The notes under the pieces: model-generated
Databases searched by the model: none
The model's input: the letters and a program-made list of their open reading frames with translations, nothing else
Told to the model about the DNA's origin: nothing
Part shown: positions 24,741-36,586 of the stretch, one piece after another
How positions within the stretch are numbered: position 1 is the stretch's first letter
Layout: each line of letters starts with the position of its first letter
Source: Neocallimastix lanati (nom. inval.)
Taxonomy: Eukaryota; Neocallimastigomycota; Neocallimastigomycetes; Neocallimastigales; Neocallimastigaceae
Assembly (NCBI GenBank): GCA_016946835.1
Contig: JACVTC010000027.1
Location: 1,472,001 to 1,536,000, forward strand
Direction of reading: 5' to 3'
DNA: 64,000 nt
Position numbers and translations under genes: made by a program

Positions 24741-27422
24741 ATGAAACTTTATAATATTATTTTATTAGCTTTAGTCATGATTAACTTGGTTTTAGCTAAT
24801 CCAATTAAAAATAAATGTAATTATTGAATATTATTTATTATTTTATTTACGAATTTTTAAAATATATAAATTTATATATTCATTAATAATTTTTTTTTCA
24901 AATATTACGTTTTTATTTTTAATTATATAGGTATTGTTAGAAATAAACCAAGTAATCCTTCTAATGGATCAATTGATAATGCTGATAATAATACACCTAT
25001 TGATCCTGCCAATGAAGCTACTAATAATGAATCTGCTAATAATGAATCTTCTAATAATTCTGCCAATGATACTACAAGTAATACAAGTGATATGAATCAA
25101 TATGAAATTGAACATATAAATACTTTAGATAAATATTTAGCAGAATGTACTGTTTTATTAAGAAGAAATGGTGATTTCCCAATCGGAAAGAAAAATAAAA
25201 AGATTTATTTATACGGTAATGGTGTAAGAAAAACTATTAAGGGAGGTACAGGTTCTGGAGATGTCAATTCTCGTTCTTTCGATACAATTGAACAAGCTTT
25301 CACTAAAGCAGGTTATGAAATTTTAACAAAAGATTACTTAGATGAATATGATAAAATTTATGAAGAAGCTCAGACTGAATTTAATAATAACTTATGGAAA
25401 AATAGTTCTGGTAATTTCTTTGCTATGATGGGAGCTATTATGCCTGAACCAGATTATGATATTCCATATGAAAAGGAAGGAGATGTTGCCGTTTTTGTTT
25501 TATCTAGAGTTTCAGGTGAAGGTAGTGACAGAAAACCAATTAAGGGTGATGTCTACCTTACTGATACTGAAAGAAAAATGGTTTTAGATTTAGCTAAAGG
25601 ATTCAAGAAATTTATGCTTGTTTTAAATACTGGTGGTCCTGTTGATTTATCTGGTCTTGAAGATGTTAAAAATATTTTAGTTTTATCTCAACTTGGTGTC
25701 AACACTTCTAAGACTTTAGTTGATATTATTGCCGGTGATAAATATCCATCTGGTAAGCTTGCAACCACTTGGACTAAATATGAAGATTATCCAACTAATG
25801 AAAATTTCGGTGATAATGATGACACAGATTATAAGGAAGGTGTTTATGTTGGTTATCGTTATTTCGATTCTGTAAATGCTGATGTAATGTATCCATTCGG
25901 TTTTGGTTTAGGTTACACCGATTTTGAATTTGATGTCAAATCGGCAAAATTAGTTGGTGAAAAATTCGAAGTTAGTGTTTCCGTTAAGAATATTGGTAAA
26001 TTCAAAGGAAAGGAAGTATTAGAACTTTATTTATCTAAACCAGGAACTACCATTGATGAACCATATCAAATTTTAGTAAACTTTGCTAAGACTAAGGAAT
26101 TAAAACCAAATAAGAAACAAACTCTTAAATTAAGTTTCAAATTATCTGACTTTGCTAGTTATGATGAAAAGACTGCTACTTACATTTTAGATAAAGGTAA
26201 ATATGTTGTTCGTGTTGGTAATTCAAGTAGAAATACAAAACCATGTGGAATTATTAAGGTTGCTTCTAAAATTAATGTAAGAAAGGTTGCAAACAAATTA
26301 GGTAAACCAGAATTCAAAGATTTCGTTCCAGAAACAAAGAGAAAACAAGAAAAATTAAATGGCGTAAAGGAATTCACTCTTAAAACTAGTAGTATAAAAC
26401 AAGAAACTATTGATTACGATAAGAAATATGAAATTTCAGAAGAAGTTAAAGCTTTATCTAATGAAGAAAAAGCTAAATTAGTTATTGGAGCATACAAAGA
26501 TGGAAATGAAAGTGTAATTGGTAATGCTTCTATTACTGCTGCTGGTGCCGCTGGTGAAACTGCTCGTGTTGCTGATTTAAAGCCAGTTGTTATGGCTGAT
26601 GGTCCAGCAGGTTTAAGACTTTCTAAAGATTATTATATTGATGAAAGTGGAGCTCATGGAATTGGAGGATATGGTCAAACCGAAACACCAAAGGATGTTG
26701 AAATTCTTCATCAATACACTACTGCCATTCCAATTGGAACAGCTATTGCTCAAAGTTGGAACAGAAAATTTGCTGAACTTTGTGGTGATATTGTTGGAAG
26801 TGAAATGGAAATCTTTAAGATTCAATTATGGCTTGCTCCAGCATTAAACATTCATAGAAGTATTTTATGTGGTAGAAACTTTGAATATTATTCTGAAGAT
26901 CCATTCATCAGTGGTGCTTTCGCTTCTTCTATCACCCAAGGTGTTCAAAAGCATAACAATACTTATGTTACCATAAAACACTTTGCCGCTAACAATCAAG
27001 AAACTAATCGTTACTTCAGTAGTAGTAATGCTTCAGAAAGAGCCTTAAGAGAAATTTATTTAAAGGGATTTGAAATTGCTGTTAAGGAAGCTAATCCAAA
27101 AGCTATCATGACTTCCTATAATTTAATTAATGGAATCCATACTAGTGAAAGCAAGGAATTAACTTCTGATATTTTAAGAAATGAATTTGGATTTGATGGT
27201 ATTGTTATGACAGATTGGGTTATAAAAATGGGAGGAAATAATAAATATTCTGGACCAATAGCCACCAACGTCGTTAAAGCTACAGGAGATATTTACATGC
27301 CAGGATCTAAAAGTGATTATGAAAATATTCTTGAATCTTTAGACGATGGTGATTTAAGTGTGGAAGAATTAGAAATTAGTGCTTCTAGAATCTATAATTT
27401 AGCTAAAGAATTAGAAATTTAA
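24741..27422 (+). CDS. GH3 beta-glucosidase, permuted domains, copy D
   Basis: Secreted GH3 enzyme of 855 residues. Exon 1 is 24741-24816 (MKLYNIILLALVMINLVLA signal peptide), the intron 24817-24930 (114 bp) and exon 2 24931-27422. The domain order matches copy A, shifted by 13 residues: acid/base Glu222, nucleophile Asp787. The extra length lies in the linker, which contains repeated Asn-Asn-Glu-Ser and Asn-Asn-Ser units (NNESANNESSNNSAND) and no Met before MNQYEIEH at residue 80. Taking that internal Met as the start would wrongly remove the signal peptide and linker. The barrel carries a unique NRKFAEL where the others have NRQFAEL. The loop is GYGQTETP, as in B. Confidence 0.92.
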
Positions 27423-28394
27423 AAATATTAAACAAAAAAGTAATATACAAAAAAAATTTTAAAAATAGAATTGAATTAAATATATTTCCATTAATATATC
27501 TAAGAAAACTAAAATATAGATAAAAAAGGGTATACTTCTATTTTAAAATTTAAATTTAAATATAAATTTAAAATTAATTATTTTGTAAATTATATTGAAT
27601 TCTAAATCCCATATTTTAAGTTAACCTTTGAAAATTCAAAATTATAAATATTATATTTATAGCCTTAAAATATATTTTTAAAACAAATTCATTAATTATG
27701 AAATTAATGTTTTATATAATATAAAAAAAAATAAAAAAAAAAATAATGAAATATGAAAAGATATATTAATTTAAGAAATATATATAAATAGAGTTATAAA
27801 ATAGACCAAAATTTATATATATAAAAAATAATAAAATATATTAAAATTTATTTTGATACGGAATAAAAAAATAAAATAATAATTTAAATAAATATAAAAA
27901 AATACATCATATAAATTTTATGAAATAAAATTTTTTAATTAAAAATTATTATATAAAAATCTTTTTTGAAGGTTTTATTATTTATATATATTAGTCTTAA
28001 AGTATAAATAAATATAGAATATATTTTAATAATATACATGAATTACATATTTTTTTATAATAATAATAATATTAAGAAAAATCATTAATAAAAAGATTTT
28101 TATTATATTTTTTATTTTTTTTTTATTTAGTTTATAAAAAATATTTCATATATAAATATTCAATGAAAAAAAAATATAAAAAATATTTAAAAAAAAAAAA
28201 AAGAAAAATAAAAAAAATTAATGTGAAATAAATATATTAATATTAAAAAAATTTATTATTATTAATTTTTTTTAATTCATTAAAATATGAACGATTTCAA
28301 ATTTTTACTTTGATAAATGTGTTAAAAATAATATTCAAAATCATATATAATAGATTTAAAAAATGAAATATAACATTCAATGAGTTTGATAGAC

Positions 28395-28487
28395 TTATAA
28401 ATATTAACTAAAATGAAAGTTTGTTTAATTTAATTGACTAATCAAAAACTATATTAAGCAAACTTTCATTTTAGTTAATATTTATAA
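28395..28487. repeat. 29-bp perfect inverted repeat (hairpin)
   Basis: Arms 28395-28423 and 28459-28487 are perfect reverse complements containing ACTAAAATGAAAGTTTG, separated by 35 bp. The match continues a few bases inward with one mismatch. A related single arm (ACAAACTTTCCTTTTAGATA) is found at about 40329-40348 in the F-G spacer. It may be a foldback element or MITE relic; no clear target-site duplication is seen. Confidence 0.8.
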
Positions 28488-29510
28488 CATTAATTATATT
28501 TATAATTTTTTTATATTTAATGTATTAAATATATATAATAAGATTTTTAAGTAATATTTAAATACAGAAGAAACAAAAAACAAACAAATAAATAAATAAT
28601 AAAGTGCAAAGTTCAGGTTCGGTTCTTTTAAGGTTTGTTCTTTTAAATGGGGGAAACAATTTATGTGTTTTATGAAAAACTATTTTGTTTAAATTTTATT
28701 TATTTAGAAGAATTACAACTACATATCATTATTTATAATGAAAATTAACATTTATTCCTAAAATTAATATTTATTCTTATACTTTGATCTCAAGAATTAC
28801 GATAATCTAATATTTATTATTCTTGGACAAAGAACTAAACTATTTCTAGTATTTTTCTCTTTTATAATTATTTACTATAATAAAGTTTTCCTATATATTA
28901 AAGTATTAATTAACTTACTATCATCAATTATTAAATTAAATAATAAAAATATATAAATTAATTTTAATATAAATGCTATAAAAACTAGATTAATATATAA
29001 ATTTATGCTTTTACTACATTTCTTAATTATCATATATTTATTATTAATTAGAGTTTTTATTTCTATTTTATATCACAAGTTAATATAAAAAATATATAAA
29101 ATTTTAATTAAATATTAAAATTTAACTTCTCATGACTTTATCTTTTTTAAATTATTAAAGATGTTTTATGTATTAAAATATTTAAATATTTTTTTTTAAT
29201 AATATATATATTATTAAAAAAAATAAAGTATAAATGATAAAGCTATTAATATGTTATATTATTAATATTGAAAAATAAATATTTTTAATATTTAATATTT
29301 GTAATTTTTATTTAAAAATTATATATAACAAAAAATTTTATTTGAAAATTAAATATATGCAAAGATAAAAATATTAATAAAAAATGACTTAATAAAAATA
29401 AATATATAAATAAATCTTTAATACAGTAAATTTTCTTTATAAAGAATAATTGGAGATTCTATAAATAAATACATAAATAATAAAAATAATAATTTTTATA
29501 ATATTTAATT

Positions 29511-29541
<31 letters not shown>

Positions 29542-29728
29542 TTTTTTTTTTTTTTTTAATTAAATATTTATAAAAATAAATCTAATTTTATTCTTTAAAT
29601 ATTTTATTATATATAAATAAAAATATTATATAATAATATATAATATTAAACAAGATTTTAATTTATTTATTATTTATAATTTTTTTATTATATTTTTAAA
29701 CAAAAATTATATTAATAAAAGTAAAATA

Positions 29729-29759
<31 letters not shown>

Positions 29760-30622
29760 AAAGAATTATTTAAATTAGTAATTCCTAATATTTTTATGGT
29801 CACATTTATATTACTTCCTTAAATTATTATTATTGTTGTTATTATTATTATTATTAATAAATATTAATTTTATCTATATTTATAATTATAATTAATAATT
29901 TTTCACTTTCCATTTTTGATTTTTTATAATATTTTTAATTTTAATTAATAATATTATTTTTTTTATAGAATAAAAAAAAAAAACTCCTAAATATTTTTTT
30001 ATAAACACAAAACGGAATAAATATAAATTAAGAAGTTATTAGTAATATTTTTTTAAAAAAAAAAAAAAAAAAAAAAATACTAGTAAAATAATATTAAAAT
30101 TAAAATTCAAAAGGTTAAATATTAATTCATATTATATATATTTAAAATTATATTTAATTTAATAATATTTACTTTTAAATCATTTATATTTGCTTTTATT
30201 ATTGTACTATAATAAAAAGGAGAAATTTTAAAATTAAGAGAAGATATTTAATTAAAAAAAATTTCCATATTAATTATTTTTAAGTTTTTGTGTAATTATT
30301 GTAGTTAAAAAATAAAATAAGGATAAAAAAATTTTTTTACTTCAATATTTTTTATTATTTGTTAATAAATTGAATATACTAAAAAAAATTATTAAATATT
30401 AATTAATAATAAATAATAATATCCCATAAAAATATATTGATGAAGAATTTTCATTTTTTAATATTATGAATAATTTTATTATAATCATATTAAATACCTC
30501 AATATTATATTATATGTCTAAATAAAATTGGCTTTAAATTTTATTATTTTATTAATACATTTAATCCTTTGAATTTATTAAATTTATAATTTTTTTTTTA
30601 ACTTTATTTAAAAATTTTAAAA

Positions 30623-30645
30623 TATAAAAAGAGTTGAATTTACTC
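30623..30645 (+). promoter_or_regulatory. Conserved TATA-box block of copy E
   Basis: TATAAAAAGAGTTGAATTT followed by ACTC, 131 bp upstream of the ATG at 30754. It differs from C at two positions. Confidence 0.6.
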
Positions 30646-30753
30646 TAAATAAAATAAATCAATATTAATTTTAAAATAGAAGTTTTTTTAATAAATTAAT
30701 AATTTAAAAAAATAAATATTTTAAAAATCGAAATATTGTTATTTTAAAAAAAA

Positions 30754-33397
30754 ATGAAGTTTTATAATATTATTGTACTAGCTTTAGTTTTGATTAACTT
30801 GGTTTTAGCTAATCCAATTAAAAAGAAATGTAATTATTGAATATTATTGATTTTTTTATTTATGAATTTTTAATTTATACAAATTTATATATTTATTAAT
30901 AATTTTTTTTTTAAATTATTATGTTTTTATTTTTAATTATATAGGTATTGTTAGAAATAAACCAAGTAATCCTTCTAATGGATCAATTGAGGATGTTGAT
31001 AATAACAAACCTACTGATCCTGCCAATGAAGCCCCTAATAATGGCGCCAATGATACTACAAGTGATATGAATCCATATGAAATTGAACATATAAATACTT
31101 TAGATAAATATTTAGCAGAATGTACTGTTTTATTAAGAAGAAATGGTGATTTCCCAATCGGAAAGAAAAATAAAAAGATTTATTTATACGGTAATGGTGT
31201 AAGAAAAACTATTAAGGGAGGTACAGGTTCTGGAGATGTCAATTCTCGTTCTTTCGATACAATTGAACAAGCTTTCACTAAAGCAGGTTATGAAATTTTA
31301 ACAAAAGATTACTTAGATGAATATGACAAAATTTATGAAAAAGCTCAGACTGAATTTAATGATAACTTAAGGAAAAATAGTTCTGGTAATTTCTTTGCTA
31401 TGATGGGAGCTATTATGCCTGAACCAGATTATGATATTCCATATGAAAAGGAAGGAGATGTTGCCGTTTTTGTTTTATCTAGAGTTTCAGGTGAAGGTAG
31501 TGACAGAAAACCAATTAAGGGTGATGTCTACCTTACTGATACTGAAAGAAAAATGGTTTTAGATTTAGCTAAAGGATTCAAAAAATTTATGCTTGTTTTA
31601 AATACTGGTGGTCCTGTTGATTTATCTGGTCTTGAAGATGTTAAAAATATTTTAGTTTTATCTCAACTTGGTGTCAACACTTCTAAGACTTTAGTTGATA
31701 TTATTACCGGTGATAAATATCCATCTGGTAAGCTTGCAACCACTTGGACTAAATATGAAGATTATCCAACTAATGAAAATTTCGGTGATAATGATGATAC
31801 TGATTATAAGGAAGGTGTTTATGTTGGTTATCGTTATTTCGATTCTGTAAATGCTGATGTTATGTATCCATTCGGTTTTGGTTTAGGTTACACCGATTTT
31901 GAATTCGATGTCAAATCGGCAAAATTAGTTGGTGAAAAATTCGAAGTCAGTGTTTCCGTTAAGAATATTGGTAAATTCAAAGGAAAGGAAGTATTAGAAC
32001 TTTATTTATCTAAACCAGGAACTACCATTGATGAACCATATCAAATTTTAGTAAACTTTGCTAAGACTAAGGAATTAAAACCAAATAAGAAACAAACTCT
32101 TAAATTAAGTTTCAAATTATCTGACTTTGCTAGTTATGATGAAAAGACTGCTACTTACATTTTAGATAAAGGTAAATATGTTGTTCGTGTTGGTAATTCA
32201 AGTAGAAATACAAAACCATGTGGAATTATTAAGGTTGCTTCCAAAGTTAATGTAAGAAAGGTTGCAAACAAATTAGGTAAACCAGAATTCAAAGATTTCG
32301 TTCCAGAAACAAAAAGAAAACAAGAAAAATTAAATGGCGTAAAGGAATTCACTCTTAAAACTAGTAGTATAAAACAAGAAACTATTGATTACGATAAGAA
32401 ATATGAAATTTCAGAAGAAGTTAAAGCTTTATCTAATGAAGAAAAAGCTAAATTAGTTATTGGAGCATACAAGGATGGAAATGAAAGTGTAATTGGTAAT
32501 GCTTCTATTACTGCTGCTGGTGCCGCTGGTGAAACCGCTCGTGTTGCTGATTTAAAGCCAGTTGTTATGGCTGATGGTCCAGCAGGTTTAAGACTTTCTA
32601 AAGATTATTATATTGATGAAAGTGGAGCTCATGGAATTGGAGGATTCGGTCAAACCAAACCACCAAAGGATGTTGAAATTCTTCATCAATACACTACTGC
32701 GATTCCAATTGGAACAGCTATTGCTCAAAGTTGGAATAGACAATTTGCTGAACTTTGTGGTGATATTGTTGGAAGTGAAATGGAAATCTTTAAGATTCAA
32801 TTATGGCTTGCTCCAGCCTTAAACATTCATAGAAGTATTTTATGTGGTAGAAACTTTGAATATTATTCTGAAGATCCATTCATCAGTGGTGCTTTCGCTT
32901 CTTCTATCACCCAAGGTGTTCAAAAGCATAACAATACTTATGTTACCATAAAACACTTTGCCGCTAATAATCAAGAAACTAATCGTTACTTTAGTAGTAG
33001 TAATGCTTCAGAAAGAGCCTTAAGAGAAATTTATTTAAAGGGATTTGAAATTGCTGTTAAGGAAGCTAATCCAAAGGCAATCATGACTTCCTATAATTTA
33101 ATTAATGGAGTCCATACTAGTGAAAGCAAGGAATTGACTTCTGATATTTTAAGAAATGAATTTGGATTTGATGGTATTGTTATGACAGATTGGGTTATAA
33201 AAATGGGAGGAAACAATAAATATTCTGGACCAATAGCCACCAACGTCGTTAAAGCTACAGGAGATATTTACATGCCAGGATCTAAAAGTGATTATGAAAA
33301 TATTCTTGAATCTTTAGACAATGGTGATTTAAGTATGGAAGAATTAGAAATTAGTGCTTCTAGAATCTATAATTTAGCTAAAGAATTAGAAATTTAA
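30754..33397 (+). CDS. GH3 beta-glucosidase, permuted domains, copy E
   Basis: Secreted GH3 enzyme of 842 residues. Exon 1 is 30754-30829 (signal peptide MKFYNIIVLALVLINLVLA), the intron 30830-30944 (115 bp) and exon 2 30945-33397. No Met occurs in exon 2 before residue 67, so the start is defined by exon 1. Catalytic Glu209 and Asp774 are intact. Differences shared only with copy F are MNPYEIEH (Pro for Gln), NDNLRKNSSG (for NNNLWKNSSG), NGVHTSES and the linker DNNKPTD. The loop is GFGQTKPP. I count three residue differences from F in exon 2 and two in exon 1, so E and F are the most recent pair. Confidence 0.92.
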
Positions 33398-34629
33398 AAA
33401 ATTTAAAAAAAAAAAAAAAAAAAAACGAACATACAAAAAAAAAAAAATTAAAAATAGAATAAAATTAAGTAAATTTACATTAATATATTTAAAAAAAACT
33501 AAATATAAAAAAAAACTTCTATTTTAAAATTCCAATTTTAAATACAAATTCAAGAATTAATGATTTTGTAAATTTATATGCTAAATCTTTTTATTTTTCG
33601 ATTTAATCCTTGAAAATTTGAAATTTTAAATATTATACATTTTTAATTAAATAATTTCATTATATATATATATATAACTATTTTATATATAATAACATAC
33701 TTATATGTAAAAAGAATAGAAATTGTATATATAATGAAATATTTAAATGATTTTTTTATATAAACAGTATTATTAATAATATAACATATTATTAAATATA
33801 AAATATAAAATAAAAATAAAAAAATACTTTTTTTAATGTAAAATGAAATATGAAATATAATAAAAATTAGATAAAAAATAAATATATATATATATATATA
33901 ATATATATATATATATATTAAAATAATTAAAAATAATTAAATTTTAATTTTATTTAAAAATATTATATATGTTGTTTGTTATCAATTTTATTTATGAATA
34001 TATTAATGATATAATATACATTTTATTCAATTTACATTATATTAATATAAACAAAATAAAAAAAAATTTTTATAATATCAATCAATAGAAGAAATAATTA
34101 ATGTATATATATATTATAATTATTAAAAAAAAATATATATATATTTTAATACCATTATTAAAGTATTTTTTCTATTGTTTTATTTTATATTTTTATTTTT
34201 ATTATATTTTTGATGTAATATCAATTGTATATTTAAAAATAAAAATAATAAAATTCTCTTATGGAATAGTTAAAAAATTAAAAGATACAAGTATATTTAT
34301 ATATTAAGATTTAAGAAAAAAAATTTTATATTACTTTTTCATTCTTTAGGATTACTGAGAGAGTTCATTATTAAACATAAAATAATTAAATTAAAAAAAA
34401 AAAAAGTAAAAATGAAAATGAATTTTTATTAAATGAAGGAAATATCCAATTTTCATGAAATAAAGTTAAATTATTTATAATTTTTTAATAAAATTAGTTG
34501 ACTAATTAAAATCTAAATATATAAAAATAATAATAATAACAAAATTATATGTTATATGATATTTATCTTAATATGAATATATATATTAGTATAAATTACT
34601 TGCTTAGGAGTTTATACTTATATATATTT

Positions 34630-34888
34630 ATATGAAATAATTTAATGATTTTAATCATTTATAATTTTGATATTACAAAGTAAATCGGAAAATGTAGGTA
34701 AGGTTTCATTAAAATAATTTAAATCGATTATTGAGACATTAGGAAGTACATTTTAATATATTGAGCGCCATAAATAACAATTTTTATCGGGAACGGATTT
34801 TTTAACAATAAGAACTATTAGTTCATTTTCTCCTATATATCGAAACTTACTTTTATACATTAATATGAAGTAATTTAATGATTTTAAT
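34630..34888. repeat. 26-bp direct repeat bracketing a spacer-specific insert
   Basis: ATATGAARTAATTTAATGAT (start of the 26-bp word) occurs at 34630-34655 and again at 34863-34888 with one difference. The roughly 207 bp between them is GC-richer (GGGAACGG, GAGCGCC) and I find no counterpart in the D or E upstream spacers. This looks like an insertion with duplicated flanks, or a tandem duplication later diverged. Confidence 0.4.
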
Positions 34889-34937
34889 TTTTCATAAAAA
34901 TTTTTATTAATAACAATATTACTAATACTAATAATAT

Positions 34938-34943
34938 TAAAGC

Positions 34944-35008
<65 letters not shown>

Positions 35009-35010
35009 GA
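34938..35010. repeat. (AAT)n microsatellite
   Basis: An uninterrupted run of more than twenty TAA/AAT triplets in the E-F spacer. Confidence 0.85.
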
Positions 35011-35380
35011 AAATTTTAGGAAATTAAAATATAGAAATATATAAATTAGTAATTTTTAATATTTTTATGATCACATTAATATTACTTCTTTATAGTATTA
35101 CGGACATATTTATATTATTATCTTAATTATTAATTATAATAGCAATAATAATAATTTAAATTTTAATTTTAATTATATTTATATATATAACTAAATTTAA
35201 TAATTTTTCATTTTCCTATAATTTAAATTTTAACAAATATTTAAAATATTAATAATTATGATAAAAATAATGATAATAATGATACCAACAACAATAATAA
35301 TAAATAATTAAAATATTATTATAAAATTAAAATTTACACGTTTTTATAAAATAATTCAAATAAAAAATACATATGACTTT

Positions 35381-35540
35381 ATTGAAGATAACATATTTTA
35401 TTCATACTTTATTATAAATAATATACACAAATTATTGAAGATACAATATTTTATTCATACTTTATTATAAATAATATACAGAAATTATTGAAGATATCAT
35501 ATTTTATTCATTCTTTATTATAAATAATATATGCAAATTA
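35381..35540. repeat. 53-bp tandem repeat, three copies
   Basis: ATTGAAGATA-led units begin at 35381, 35434 and 35487 with only a few substitutions. The equivalent inverted segment upstream of copy A (about 9675-9715) appears once, so the triplication is private to the F unit. Confidence 0.85.
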
Positions 35541-36454
35541 TTATAAGTGTTTTTGTAGAAAAAAAAATAAAAAATATTTATAATTTTTCCATAAAAATAT
35601 TATTTAGTTGGTTATATGAAAATACTTTCAATCATATTTAAGTATTTTAGAATTTTAAAAAAAAAAATAAAAAAAATCTGAAATCTTTTTTTATAACCTC
35701 AAAATGAATTAAAATAAAAATTAAGAAGTTATTAGTAATATTTTTATAAAAAAAAAAAAAATACTAGTAAATAATATTATAATTAAAATTCAAATGGTTA
35801 AATATTAATTCAGATTATATATATTTAAAATTATATTTAATTTAATATTATTTACATTTAAATCATTTATATTTACTTTTATTATTGTACTATAGTAAAA
35901 AGGAGATATTTAAAAATTAAGAGAAGATATTTAATTAAAAAAAATTTCCATATTAATTATTTTAATTTTTTGTGTAATTATTGTAGTCAAAAAATAAAAT
36001 AAGGATAAAAAAAAATATATGTATTTTTATTTTAATTAAATATAATATTAAATTATTGTAATATATATATATTTGAAAATAAAAATAGTAAATGGTTAAT
36101 ATTATAATATTTAAGATTTATATATAAATTTATAAATTTAATTAATAATAATAATATTTATAATATTTATAGGAAATAAGTTTATTATTTTGTTAATATA
36201 TTAAAAAAATATTAAATAGTAATTAATATTAAATAATAATATCCCATAAAAATATATTGATGAAGAATTTTCATTTTTTAATATTATGGAATATTTTATT
36301 AAAAGTATATCATTAACCTCAAAATTAAAATATATTATTAATTAAAATTAGTTTTAATTTTTTTTTATTTCATTAAATCAGTTAATAATGGTAACTTATT
36401 ATTAAATGGATAATTTTTCTTCATTTTATAATTAAGAAAAAAAAAAAAATAAAA

Positions 36455-36477
36455 TATAAAAGGAGTTGATTTTTTTC
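36455..36477 (+). promoter_or_regulatory. Conserved TATA-box block of copy F
   Basis: TATAAAAGGAGTTGATTTT, 132 bp upstream of the ATG at 36587. It is the most diverged of the six blocks. Confidence 0.55.
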
Positions 36478-36586
36478 AAAAAAAATAATTCAATATTAAT
36501 TTTAAAATAGAAGTTTTATTATTATATTAATATTTTAATAAAAATAAATATTTTAAAATATCAAAATTTTGTTATTTTAAAAAAAA

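Larger units (their letters stand above)
27423..30753. other. D-E spacer, 3.3 kb
   Basis: AT-only spacer with no gene. It contains the GH3-unit 3' flank (to about 27700), a long perfect hairpin at 28395-28487, a slightly GC-richer unidentified stretch at about 28600-28690 (TTCAGGTTCGGTTC), and the conserved upstream block at about 30186-30320 shared with D and F. Confidence 0.55.
33398..36586. other. E-F spacer, 3.2 kb
   Basis: AT-only spacer without genes. It holds the unit 3' flank (33398 to about 33700) and a (TA)n run at about 33885-33920. It also has a 26-bp direct repeat bracketing a unique segment at 34630-34888, an (AAT)n run at about 34940-35010, three copies of a 53-bp repeat at 35381-35540, and the conserved upstream block at about 35876-36005. 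A 68-codon open frame at 34101-34307 is low-complexity Ile/Tyr/Phe and not credible. Confidence 0.55.

Noticed and set aside
28600-28690. Possible tRNA (TTCAGGTTCGG words)
   Set aside because: No acceptor stem or anticodon arm could be folded around it.
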